DNA from: JACVRW01 sp034664125
GTDB taxonomy: Bacteria; Actinomycetota; Thermoleophilia; Solirubrobacterales; Thermoleophilaceae
Direction: 5' to 3'
Assembly (NCBI GenBank): GCA_034664125.1
Contig: JAXDIG010000041.1
Coordinates: 16,604-80,603 of the forward strand
Length of the DNA stretch: 64,000 nucleotides
Numbering within the stretch: the first letter of the stretch is position 1; every line of letters begins with the position of its first letter. The notes below the pieces were generated by a model that saw only the letters and a program-made list of their open reading frames with translations, was not told the origin of the DNA and ran no database searches. The position numbers and the translations under genes were made by a program. This document shows positions 1-6,964 of the stretch, piece after piece.

Positions 1-566
1 CGCGCGAGCTGCACGTAGTCGCGCTGGTACGGCTGGTCGGACCAGTAGTGCAGATGGTCCGGCTCGTTCCAGATCTGCCAGTCGCGAATCGGCTGCTTGG
101 GCACGTCCGGATGCTCGGTCCAGAAAGATCCGGACGGCCCGTAGCGCCCGATCAGCGCCTCCAGGAACGCCGCGTACGCCCGCGTTCCGGCCGGCGGGGA
201 GTTCCTCAGCTTCGGATGCCTGGCCGCCCACGCCGGTGTGCCCACCACGATCGGCAGCAGCGCGATCCGCGCGCTTGCCGCGGCGGCCACCAGCGGGTCC
301 GTGGCCGCGAAGTCCGGCCGCTTGCCCTTCTCGGGCTCAGCCGTCCACCAGTAGAAGGGCGCGCGCAGCGCGGTCACGCCGCTTGCCTGCATCGTCCGCA
401 CCTCGGCCGCGAGCGGCGCTCGCTGATCCAGCAACGCCCCGCTCGTCACGCCCAGCAGCGGCTTCGGCCCCGCGGGAGCCTTGTCGTCGTTCGAGGAGCC
501 GCCGCCGCACGCCGCCAGGGCGAGACAGGCGGCCACCCCCGCTGTTACCAGCGTACGTCGTGCCAC
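1..566 (-). CDS. secreted lipoprotein, glycoside-hydrolase-like (partial)
   Basis: Runs off the left edge, so only about 188 N-terminal residues are visible. I start it at the GTG at 566-564, which overlaps the end of the upstream DUF2804 gene by 22 bp. The first 20 residues form a lipoprotein signal (RR, hydrophobic core, lipobox LAAC with Cys20) followed by a GGGSS linker, so the mature protein is probably lipid-anchored outside the membrane. The body has a TIM-barrel glycosidase look: FYWWTAEP, then GTPAWA, then DWQIWNEPDH, where WNEP is the typical acid/base Glu motif of GH5/GH39-like clan A enzymes. Substrate cannot be told. The family call rests on the WNEP motif; the catalytic nucleophile lies beyond the window edge. 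Confidence 0.7.
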   Translation of the reverse strand, partial: MARRTLVTAGVAACLALAACGGGSSNDDKAPAGPKPLLGVTSGALLDQRAPLAAEVRTMQASGVTALRAPFYWWTAEPEKGKRPDFAATDPLVAAAASARIALLPIVVGTPAWAARHPKLRNSPPAGTRAYAAFLEALIGRYGPSGSFWTEHPDVPKQPIRDWQIWNEPDHLHYWSDQPYQRDYVQLA

Positions 567-1315
567 TCCATCACACCGTAGCCCGAGTCGAGCTCGAGTC
601 CCCCCGGTAGGGCGCCGGAGAAGGAGCCGAACGGCTGGCGGTAGTGGGAGCGCATCACCAACAGGTTCCGATGGTCCTCGCGCGCGCTCCACTCCGAGAA
701 GCTCAGCCCCCCGACGGCCGACAGGTCCGCCGCGAACTCCTGCGGCTCGACCTCGTGTGGCTCCCCGTCGACCCACACCGTGCGCTCGCTCGCCCGAGCG
801 GCATCGTGCACGCCGTCGACGAAGTTCCATGCCACCGGCCGGCCGTCGCGCGCGCGGCCGATGCCGGCCGACCAGCGCCAGGTGGTGCGGCGGGCGTGGT
901 AGCCCGCGGAGTCGTCGACGAAGCCGAGCGGGCCGTCGATGTGGAACTCCCGGCCGGCCACGCGCACCCTTCCCGAAACCGCCACTCCGGCCTGCTTGCG
1001 CGTCCAGATGTACGAGGCGCCGTGCGGCGAGACGACCTCGACGCCGGGGCCCTCCTCGAACGAGACATCGATCACGTCCGAGCGCACGCGGCCGCCCTCG
1101 AACAGCCGCCCATCCGGCAGCGCCACCGCCCACCACCGCTGCGGCACTCCGGCGATGCGCGCGTCGCCCACGCACAGCATCAGCTCCGGGCCGTACACGG
1201 CGGCGTAGCGCCAGCGCTTCAGCGGCCGCCCGCGGCGCAGCGCCGGCATCCGCCGCGGCGGGAGCGGCAGGTCGAGCGCGCGCACGGCGTCGCCCCGAAT
1301 CGGCAGCGTCGACAT
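545..1315 (-). CDS. DUF2804-like protein
   Basis: 256 residues from ATG at 1315; an in-frame codon 15 nt upstream is possible, but MSTLPIRG is the more natural start and has a TGTACT hexamer 8 nt before it. No signal peptide or membrane segment. Conserved-looking blocks are W-rich (RRTTWRWSAGIG, GRPVAWNFVDG, FSEWSAREDH, SHYRQPFGSF), the pattern I associate with DUF2804, a family of unknown function related in fold to lipocalin/AttH-type proteins. It is divergent from the nitrilase-TetR operon, and a TetR-type operator lies between them, overlapping the likely -35 of this gene. Translationally coupled to the downstream lipoprotein. Function unknown. Confidence 0.7.
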   Translation of the reverse strand: MSTLPIRGDAVRALDLPLPPRRMPALRRGRPLKRWRYAAVYGPELMLCVGDARIAGVPQRWWAVALPDGRLFEGGRVRSDVIDVSFEEGPGVEVVSPHGASYIWTRKQAGVAVSGRVRVAGREFHIDGPLGFVDDSAGYHARRTTWRWSAGIGRARDGRPVAWNFVDGVHDAARASERTVWVDGEPHEVEPQEFAADLSAVGGLSFSEWSAREDHRNLLVMRSHYRQPFGSFSGALPGGLELDSGYGVMEWHDVRW

Positions 1316-1336
1316 CGTGGCGCAGTACACTCCAGA

Positions 1337-1352
1337 TTGACTAGTCAGTCAA
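1337..1352. promoter_or_regulatory. candidate TetR operator in divergent promoter
   Basis: TTGACT-N4-AGTCAA is a perfect 6-bp inverted repeat, and its left part contains the perfect 10-bp palindrome TGACTAGTCA (1338-1347). It lies between DUF2804 (start 1315, minus) and the nitrilase gene (start 1373, plus), whose operon encodes a TetR regulator. Read on the minus strand, TTGACT is followed 17 nt later by TGTACT, so the site would cover the -35 of DUF2804. Confidence 0.6.
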
Positions 1353-1372
1353 CGCCTGGGAGGAGCGCAGTC

Positions 1373-2206
1373 TTGCGGGCCGCGGCGGTGCAGCTCCAAT
1401 CGACGAATGACAGGGACCGCAACCTCGAGGCTGCGGATCGCCTGACGCGCGCCGCCGCAGGCAACGGCGCGGACCTCGTCGTGCTCCCCGAGCGCCTCGA
1501 CCTGCGCGGGACGGCGCAGGACTACGCGGCCGGGGCGGACACGCTCGACGGCCCTCCGATCGCCTGGGCGAAGGAAACCGCGCGCGAGCTGGGCATCGAC
1601 CTCGTGGCCGGCTCGATCGCCGAGCGCCGCCAGGGCCACGAGCGCGTGGCCAACACCTCGGTGCACGTCGGGCCCGACGGCGAGGTCAAGGCCGTCTACC
1701 GCAAGATCCACATGTTCGACGTCGAGGTGGGCGGAGTCGAGTACCGCGAGTCTGAGCACTCCGAGCCCGCCGACGAGATCGTGCTGTCCGAGACGGCCGC
1801 GGGCGCCGGGCTGGGATTGACGATCTGCTACGACCTGCGCTTTCCGGAGCTGTACCGGATCCTGGCGCTGCGCGGGGCGCGCATCGTCACCGTGCCGGCG
1901 AACTTCACGAGGGTCACCGGCCAGGCCCACTGGGAGGTGCTCCTGCGCGCCCGCGCGATCGAGAACCAGGTCTTCGTGATCGCTCCCGGCCAGGGCCGCG
2001 GGCCCGGCCCCGAGGGCGACAGCTACGGCAACTCGATGATCGTCGACCCCTGGGGCGAGGTGCTGGCGCGGGCGGGCGGCGAGGGCGAGTCCTTCGTCGC
2101 CGCCGACCTGGACCTCGCGCGCCAGGACGAGATCAGGGACAAGCTGCCGAGCCTGGCCAACCGCGTCGTGGGCGCCTACCGCTGGCCCGAGGAGGCCAGG
2201 GTCTGA
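1373..2206 (+). CDS. carbon-nitrogen hydrolase (nitrilase superfamily)
   Basis: 277 residues starting at TTG 1373, chosen because a clear Shine-Dalgarno (GGGAGGAG, 1358-1365) sits 7-8 nt upstream and protein homology begins at once (RAAAVQLQSTND). The Glu-Lys-Cys triad of the superfamily is present: VVLPERLD, YRKIHMFDV and LTICYDLRFPELYR. The KIHMFDV and CYDLRFPE contexts resemble the Nit/omega-amidase branch (amide hydrolysis of small acids or deaminated glutathione), but the substrate is not determined. It is the first gene of an operon with TetR (1-bp stop/start overlap), so it is probably expressed with its own repressor from the region holding the operator. Confidence 0.85.
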   Translation: MRAAAVQLQSTNDRDRNLEAADRLTRAAAGNGADLVVLPERLDLRGTAQDYAAGADTLDGPPIAWAKETARELGIDLVAGSIAERRQGHERVANTSVHVGPDGEVKAVYRKIHMFDVEVGGVEYRESEHSEPADEIVLSETAAGAGLGLTICYDLRFPELYRILALRGARIVTVPANFTRVTGQAHWEVLLRARAIENQVFVIAPGQGRGPGPEGDSYGNSMIVDPWGEVLARAGGEGESFVAADLDLARQDEIRDKLPSLANRVVGAYRWPEEARV

Positions 2207-2841
2207 TGGCCACCGCCACGAAGCCGGGGGCGGTCGACAAGCGCCGCCTCATCCTCGACGCGGCCGTGCGGGTGTTCGCGCGGCGCGGCTTCCACCACTG
2301 CCGTGTCTCCGACGTCGCCGACGAGGCGGGCGTGGCGTACGGCCTCGTCTACCACTACTTCCGCTCCAAGGAGGAGATCCTCAACACGCTCTTCCTCGAG
2401 CGCTGGCAGATCATGCTCGACGCGATCGCCGAGATCGACTCGCGCGAGCTGCCGGCCCGCGAGAAGCTCTACGGAGTCGCCTCCTTCATCATCGACTCGT
2501 ACCGCCACGACCCCGACCTGATGAAGGTGATCATCGTCGAGGTCACCCGTGCGGCGAACTCGTTCGGGGCGCTCCACCTCGACAAGATCCGCGAGGCCTA
2601 CCTCGGCATCGCGGGCATCGTCGAGTCCGCGCGCGAACAGGGCTCTTTCAAGCCCGGCATTCCCTCGGAGTTCGCGGCCATGTGCTTCTACGGCGCGATC
2701 GAGCAGCTGCTCACGGCCTGGATCTTCGAGGTCCTGCCGCGCACCGAGGAGGAGTACGAGGGCGCCAAGGGTCTGGTCGTCGAGGCGATCTGCGGCGGGC
2801 TCGAGTCGGCGCACAACGGCGCCGGTTCGTCGTCTGCTTGA
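2206..2841 (+). CDS. TetR/AcrR family regulator
   Basis: 211 residues. The ATG overlaps the nitrilase TGA by one base. The N-terminal helix-turn-helix is plain at about residues 12-58 (RRLILDAAVRVFARRGFHHCRVSDVADEAGVAYGLVYHYFRSKEEIL in outline), followed by an all-helical ligand domain with a FadR/AcrR-like layout (IIVEVTRAANSFG, EQLLTAWIF). The HTH tail AYGLVYHYF is of the type seen in fatty-acid or lipid-responsive TetR proteins, but the ligand is unknown. Probable target: the palindrome at 1337-1352, giving autoregulation and control of DUF2804. The downstream small membrane genes follow within 11 bp and may be co-regulated. Confidence 0.92.
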   Translation: MATATKPGAVDKRRLILDAAVRVFARRGFHHCRVSDVADEAGVAYGLVYHYFRSKEEILNTLFLERWQIMLDAIAEIDSRELPAREKLYGVASFIIDSYRHDPDLMKVIIVEVTRAANSFGALHLDKIREAYLGIAGIVESAREQGSFKPGIPSEFAAMCFYGAIEQLLTAWIFEVLPRTEEEYEGAKGLVVEAICGGLESAHNGAGSSSA

Positions 2842-2852
2842 ATCAGCCGACC

Positions 2853-2990
2853 ATGCAGAACGACCTGACGAAGCGACTGATGTGGACCGGCCTGCTGGCG
2901 GGGGTCGGGGCGCTCACCTCGATCGTCGCGAACAGGATCGCCACCGAGATCTGGACGCGGGTCTTCAAGGAGGACCCGCCCGTGGACTGA
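2853..2990 (+). CDS. small membrane protein, DUF4235-like
   Basis: 45 residues from ATG 2853 to the TGA at 2988-2990. It has one hydrophobic stretch (GLLAGVGALTSIVA) followed by NRIATEIWTRVF and an acidic-proline end (KEDPPVD). The pattern of a membrane helix followed by IW.RV...PP resembles DUF4235, usually a somewhat longer actinobacterial small protein. It begins 11 nt after TetR and its stop overlaps the next start (ATGA-type junction), so it is part of the operon. Function unknown. Confidence 0.65.
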   Translation: MQNDLTKRLMWTGLLAGVGALTSIVANRIATEIWTRVFKEDPPVD

Positions 2991-3166
2991 TGGGCGACGA
3001 AGAGGTTCCGAACCAGGGAGCGGCTGGTAACCGTCCGCTCGGTGAGACGCCTCTGACCGTCGAAAGCGACGGCGACCCGTTCGCCGAGCGCCCCGAGGCC
3101 TTCGTCGGAGCGGCATTCGCCGGGGGACTCGTGCTCGCTCTGATTTTGCGAAGGTTGGGCCGATGA
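2990..3166 (+). CDS. small protein with C-terminal membrane anchor
   Basis: 58 residues from ATG 2990, overlapping the preceding TGA by one base and overlapping the next gene by 4 bp. The first 40 residues are polar and acidic (GDEEVPNQG, ESDGDPFAERP). The end is a single hydrophobic segment (FVGAAFAGGLVLALIL) closed by RRLGR, so it is a tail-anchored cytoplasmic-facing protein. I do not recognise a family. The coupled reading frames on both sides are the main support that it is real. Confidence 0.7.
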   Translation: MGDEEVPNQGAAGNRPLGETPLTVESDGDPFAERPEAFVGAAFAGGLVLALILRRLGR

Positions 3167-3618
3167 GCGGCAACGGAGCACCGCCCAAGGGCGGCGCGGA
3201 CAAGAACCTGGGCGACATCGTCTCGGAGGTCTCCGAGAAGGCGTCGCTGCTCGTCCGCCAGGAGATCGAGCTCGCCAAGGCGGAGGTTTCGACCAAGATC
3301 TCCAAGCTCACCAAGGGAGCCGTGGTGGGCGCCGCCGCCGGGGTCTTCCTGATCTTCGGCATCACGATGTTCTTCCACGGGCTCGCGTGGTTTTTCAATG
3401 ACCTGTTCAACTGGGACCAGGACCTGTGGGCAGGCTTCGCTCTCGTGACCGGGATTCTGTTCCTGCTCGCCATCTTCGCCGGCTTGCTCGCCATGCGCCT
3501 CTTCAAGAAGGGCTCGCCCCCGACGCCGAACATGGCGATCGAGGAAGCCAAGCGCACGCGGGCCGACCTCGAGTCTCAAGCCGTCCAGCGCGACCAGCTC
3601 GAGAGGAGCAAGAACTGA
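3163..3618 (+). CDS. phage holin superfamily III-like membrane protein
   Basis: 151 residues. An amphipathic charged N-terminal helix (GDIVSEVSEKASLLVRQEIE, residues about 17-36) precedes two membrane helices (about 52-75 and 84-110) and a basic, coiled-coil-like tail. This is the Phage_holin_3_6/DUF1469 architecture, common in actinobacterial chromosomes next to DUF3618 and unrelated to actual phage lysis as far as context shows: there are no phage genes nearby. Overlaps both neighbours by 4 bp and 1 bp, so it is translated as part of the operon. Role in the envelope is unknown. Confidence 0.85.
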   Translation: MSGNGAPPKGGADKNLGDIVSEVSEKASLLVRQEIELAKAEVSTKISKLTKGAVVGAAAGVFLIFGITMFFHGLAWFFNDLFNWDQDLWAGFALVTGILFLLAIFAGLLAMRLFKKGSPPTPNMAIEEAKRTRADLESQAVQRDQLERSKN

Positions 3619-3845
3619 TGTCGGAGAGCCCCGAGGTGATCCGCGCGTCGATCGAGGAAACCCGCCGCGAGCTGGCCTTCTCGGTCAACGACCTGCGCTC
3701 GAAGATGGCCGAGCTGACGGACTGGCGCCGGCAGCTGGCCGAGAACCGCCGCGGCGCGCTGATCGGCGCCGCCGTCGCCGGCTTCGTGGTCGGCGGCGGG
3801 GTGGCGGCCACCTTCTCGCTGATCAGCGGTCGGCGCCGCCGCTAG
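3618..3845 (+). CDS. DUF3618-like protein
   Basis: 75 residues from ATG 3618. IRASIEETRRELAFSVNDL is the typical opening helix of DUF3618 (I..tR.eLa.tv..L), followed by one membrane segment (ALIGAAVAGFVVGGGVAATF) and an RRRR end. DUF3618 and holin-III proteins are commonly adjacent, as here. Its 3' end overlaps the convergent flippase-like gene by 23 bp. Probably a membrane-associated structural or stress protein; no enzymatic motif. Confidence 0.8.
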   Translation: MSESPEVIRASIEETRRELAFSVNDLRSKMAELTDWRRQLAENRRGALIGAAVAGFVVGGGVAATFSLISGRRRR

Positions 3846-4848
3846 CGGCCGCGCCGACCGTCTCCTCTCCGTAGAGCCGCTTGTGCAGCACCGCGGCGGT
3901 CGCGCCCGCCGGGATCGGCAGCCAGAACGAGACGAGGCGGTAGCCGAGCGTCGCCACCACGGCCGCGCCGGTCGGCACGCCGGCGAGCACCAGCGTTCCG
4001 GTCAGGCCCGCTTCCACGAACCCGAGGCCGCCCGGCGTCAGCGGCAGCGTGCCCAGGAACTGAGCCGTACAGAAGGCCAGCAGCACGGTGGCCGGACGCG
4101 GGCCCGCGTGCACCGCCGTGAGCGCGGCCAGCAGCGTGAGGTAGTCGAGCACCCAGCGCCCGGCGGACAGCAGCAGCGCCTGCCACCAGTTCCGGCCGAG
4201 CACCGCGCGCACGTCGTCGCGCTCACGCAGCAGCCGCTGCGGCAGGCCGGTCAACGGGGGTCGCTTGCGCCGCGCGCGGTTGCGCACGGCCTGCACCGCT
4301 CGTCCGATCGCCAGCAGCGGCCGGTCCCAGAGAATCGCCGCGGCGCCGGCGGCACAGAGCAGGAGGAACACCACACCGCCCACCAGCGCCGCGCGGCCGA
4401 GCCCGGGGTCCACCGGCGCGCCGAACAGGACGGCCGGCAGCGCCAGCAGCGGCAGCGCCAGCAGGGTGGCAAACACCAGCACCGACGAGGCGGTCATGCC
4501 CGACGCCGCCTGGCCGGCCGGCACGCCGCCGCGCGCGAGCATTGCGTACTGCATCGCTCCGGCCGCCGCCACGCCCCCCGGCACCACCCGCCCGAACGCG
4601 TTGGAGGCGAGCTGTGAGGTGATCACGGGACCCCATCGGTCCGCCCGCATCGCGATCTTCTGAACCCCCCACATGCAGGCGTAGCTGCCGATCTGCAGCG
4701 CCACCATCGCGACCCACCAGAGCGGGTTGAACTCGTCGAGGCGGTCGTACGCGCCGAACACGTTGAGCAGCGCGGGAGCGAGCAGGTAGAGCGAGATCGC
4801 GGTGATCGCGAGCAGGACTCCACGCCGTGCGAAAGTGCCCGGGCTCAT
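3823..4848 (-). CDS. lysylphosphatidylglycerol synthase TM-region/flippase-like protein
   Basis: 341 residues with about eight membrane helices and no attached catalytic domain. Motifs fit the UPF0104/LPG_synthase_TM family: SNAFGRVVPGGVAAAGAMQY, FCTAQFLGTLPLTPGGLGFVEAGL and LGYRLVSFWLP. Family members move lipid-linked substrates across the membrane or form the flippase half of MprF. The start at 4848 is supported by a TAGCCT hexamer on the minus strand (4863-4858), 9 nt upstream, with no Shine-Dalgarno, so a leaderless message is likely. It follows the AI-2E gene on the same strand but may have this promoter of its own. Confidence 0.85.
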   Translation of the reverse strand: MSPGTFARRGVLLAITAISLYLLAPALLNVFGAYDRLDEFNPLWWVAMVALQIGSYACMWGVQKIAMRADRWGPVITSQLASNAFGRVVPGGVAAAGAMQYAMLARGGVPAGQAASGMTASSVLVFATLLALPLLALPAVLFGAPVDPGLGRAALVGGVVFLLLCAAGAAAILWDRPLLAIGRAVQAVRNRARRKRPPLTGLPQRLLRERDDVRAVLGRNWWQALLLSAGRWVLDYLTLLAALTAVHAGPRPATVLLAFCTAQFLGTLPLTPGGLGFVEAGLTGTLVLAGVPTGAAVVATLGYRLVSFWLPIPAGATAAVLHKRLYGEETVGAAASGGADR

Positions 4849-4857
4849 GCGGAGGAG

Positions 4858-4876
4858 AGGCTAGGCGCTCGCCTAG
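4858..4876 (-). promoter_or_regulatory. -10 hexamer plus palindrome before the flippase-like gene
   Basis: TAGCCT (4863-4858, minus) lies 9 nt before the start codon at 4848. Just upstream, CTAGGCG-CT-CGCCTAG (4861-4876) is a perfect 7-bp inverted repeat that overlaps the stop codon of the AI-2E gene. It could be an operator or a short hairpin ending the AI-2E message; the sequence cannot decide. Confidence 0.45.
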
Positions 4877-6018
4877 GCCGGTGCCGGATCGGGCGGCGCA
4901 GACGGCGGCGGGATCGACGGCGGCGACGGCGGAGCCGGCGGGGGCTCGGACGGCGGCTCGGGCGGGGGCTCGGGCGGAGGCGCCTTGATGCTCATCGTGC
5001 GCAGGTCGACGTACTCGCGCAGCAGGATCTGGATCGAGGCGGCCACCGGGATCGCCACGAGCGCCCCGATCACCCCGAGCAGCGTCGCTCCGAACAGCAC
5101 GGCCACGATCGTGATGAAGGGCTGCACCTGGACCGTGCGCTTCTGGATCTGCGGCTGGATCAGGTGGTTCTCGAGCTGCTGGTAGCCGATCGCCCAGACC
5201 GTCCAGATGATCGTCGTGGTCGGGAAGTCCACGAACACGGTGAAGATGCCGATCAGCACCGCGGCGATCGTGGCGCCCACCAGCGGGATCAGCGAGAACA
5301 GGCCGGCGATGACCGCAAGCGGCCCGCGGAACGGCACACCCAGGATCGTGAGCACGATGTAGGTCTGTATCCCGGCGATCAGCGCGATCGTCATCGCCCC
5401 CGCCACGTAGCCGGCCACCGCCTCGGCCATGCGGTCGAGCGACCGGCGCAGCCGATCGCGGTGTCCGGGTGGTCGCATGGCGACGAGCGCATCGATCCAC
5501 GCCCGTCCGCTCCCGAGCAGGAAGGCGGTCAGCACGAGGATCGTGATCAGCGCGAACGCGGAGGTGACGATGCCGAAGCCGACGTCGCGCAGCGTGCCCG
5601 CGGCTCCGCCGAGGCGTCCCGGCAGCTTGCCCGCCTCCTTCTCCAGCTGCGTCGTGATGTCGTAGTCCTGGTTCAGCTCACGCAGGCGCTTGTTCTCCTT
5701 CACGAACTTGGTCACGTCGCGCGAGTACTGCGGAACGTTGTCGGCGAACTTGTTCGCCTCGGTGACCATCGGCGGCACGATCAGCGCGATCAGCAGCAGC
5801 GGGACGGCCAGCAGTCCCAGGTAGACGATCGTGATCGCGAAGCCGCGGCGCATCCGGCGGGCGAGCACGTTCACGGGGGGCGACAGGGCCAGCGCCAGGA
5901 ACGTCGCGATCAGCAGCCAGCTGATCGGCTTGCGCAGCAGATAGAGGACGTAGAGCGAGATCGCCACGCACACGACGGTGAGCACGATGCGGACGATCTG
6001 CCTCGCCGAGAGGTCCAT
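4873..6018 (-). CDS. AI-2E family transporter
   Basis: 381 residues from ATG 6018; the open frame extends further upstream but with atypical sequence and it would run into DegV. Seven to eight membrane helices, with the family signature blocks LLIATFLALALSPPVNVLARR, RGFAITIVYLG, SLIPLVGATIAAVLIG and ENHLIQPQIQKRTVQVQP (shown in parts). The family includes AI-2 exporters and Na+/H+ antiporters, so substrate is open. The last 40 residues are an unusual proline-rich tail (PPPEPP-type repeats), likely disordered and cytoplasmic. Starts 32 bp after DegV ends, so probably co-transcribed with it. Confidence 0.88.
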   Translation of the reverse strand: MDLSARQIVRIVLTVVCVAISLYVLYLLRKPISWLLIATFLALALSPPVNVLARRMRRGFAITIVYLGLLAVPLLLIALIVPPMVTEANKFADNVPQYSRDVTKFVKENKRLRELNQDYDITTQLEKEAGKLPGRLGGAAGTLRDVGFGIVTSAFALITILVLTAFLLGSGRAWIDALVAMRPPGHRDRLRRSLDRMAEAVAGYVAGAMTIALIAGIQTYIVLTILGVPFRGPLAVIAGLFSLIPLVGATIAAVLIGIFTVFVDFPTTTIIWTVWAIGYQQLENHLIQPQIQKRTVQVQPFITIVAVLFGATLLGVIGALVAIPVAASIQILLREYVDLRTMSIKAPPPEPPPEPPSEPPPAPPSPPSIPPPSAPPDPAPA

Positions 6019-6050
6019 CGAGGCGGTATTCGCCCCGCTTGGTGCGCTTC

Positions 6051-6920
6051 CTACCGCAGGAAGCTTGCCGGCAGGCCGCCAGTCCCGAGCAGCCCGGGAC
6101 CGGTGTGGACGGCCAGCACCGGGCCGATCTCGCTGACGATGGTCGGCTCGGAGCCGAACAGCTCGCGGATGCGCTCCTCCAGCGCGGCTGCCTGGTCGGG
6201 CGCGTTGATGTGCTGGACGCACCAGGCGTCGGCGCCCGAGTCGCGGCGCTGCTCGGCGTAGTCGACCATCCGCTGGAAGGCCCGGCCGCTGGTGCGCACC
6301 CGCTCGACCGGGGTCATCTCATTCTCCACCGTGAGGATCGGCTTCACCTTCAGCGTCGACCCGATCCAGGCGCTGGCGGCTCCGATCCGCCCGCCGCGGC
6401 GCAGGAACTCGAGCGTGTCCACGGCGAACCACATCTTGAGGTGCTTGCGTGCCTCGGTCACGTGGGCCGCGACCTGCTCCGCGTTGCCGCCGTCGCGCGC
6501 GGCCTTGACCGCCGCGAGCACCATGTACCCGAGCCCGCCCGCCGCGGTGGTCGTGTCGATCACCTGGATGCGGTCGCCGCCCTTGTCCTCGCGCTCCAGC
6601 GCCTCCTTGGCCTGGCGGGCCGCCTCCGGGGTCCCGGACAGCCCACCCGAGATGTGGACCGAGACGATCTCCCGCCCGTCGGCCAGCAGTGGCTCGTAAG
6701 CGGCGCGGAAGTCGCCGACGGAGGGCTGCGAGGTGGTGGGCAGCGTCTCGGCCGAGCGCAGCTCCTCGAAGAAGGCGTCGTAGTCGGTGATCTCGGTTTC
6801 CGGCACGGTGCGGTCGCCGCCGAAGACCACGTACAGCGGCACGACGGTCACGCCGTGCTGCTCGGCGACCCCCGGCGGGAGGTAGGACGTGCTGTCGGTT
6901 ACAACGGCAACTTGGCTCAT
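6051..6920 (-). CDS. DegV family fatty-acid-binding protein
   Basis: 289 residues, the usual DegV length. It opens with VAVVTDSTSYLP and contains TSQPSVGDFRAAYEPL, VSVHISGGLSGTPEAA, RIQVIDTTTAAGGLGYMV and FLRRGGRIGAASAWIGSTLKVKP-type blocks, all standard for DegV/FakB proteins, which bind a fatty acid; FakB partners hand it to the kinase FakA. No fakA is seen in the window. A minus-strand TAGGCT (6936-6931) sits 10 nt before the ATG, supporting a leaderless start. Confidence 0.93.
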   Translation of the reverse strand: MSQVAVVTDSTSYLPPGVAEQHGVTVVPLYVVFGGDRTVPETEITDYDAFFEELRSAETLPTTSQPSVGDFRAAYEPLLADGREIVSVHISGGLSGTPEAARQAKEALEREDKGGDRIQVIDTTTAAGGLGYMVLAAVKAARDGGNAEQVAAHVTEARKHLKMWFAVDTLEFLRRGGRIGAASAWIGSTLKVKPILTVENEMTPVERVRTSGRAFQRMVDYAEQRRDSGADAWCVQHINAPDQAAALEERIRELFGSEPTIVSEIGPVLAVHTGPGLLGTGGLPASFLR

Positions 6921-6930
6921 GGCGCGCGGC

Positions 6931-6956
6931 AGCCTACTCCGATGGCGGGCTAACCT
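6931..6956. promoter_or_regulatory. divergent leaderless -10 elements (degV / SDR)
   Basis: In the 44-bp gap, TAGGCT on the minus strand (6936-6931) is 10 nt before the degV ATG, and TAACCT on the plus strand (6951-6956) is 8 nt before the SDR TTG. Neither gene has a Shine-Dalgarno. Confidence 0.5.
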
Positions 6957-6964
6957 CCCGCCAC

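Noticed and set aside
3163..3618. Prophage remnant suggested by the holin-like gene
   Set aside because: No endolysin, structural or integrase genes nearby; holin-III proteins of this kind are common chromosomal genes in actinobacteria.
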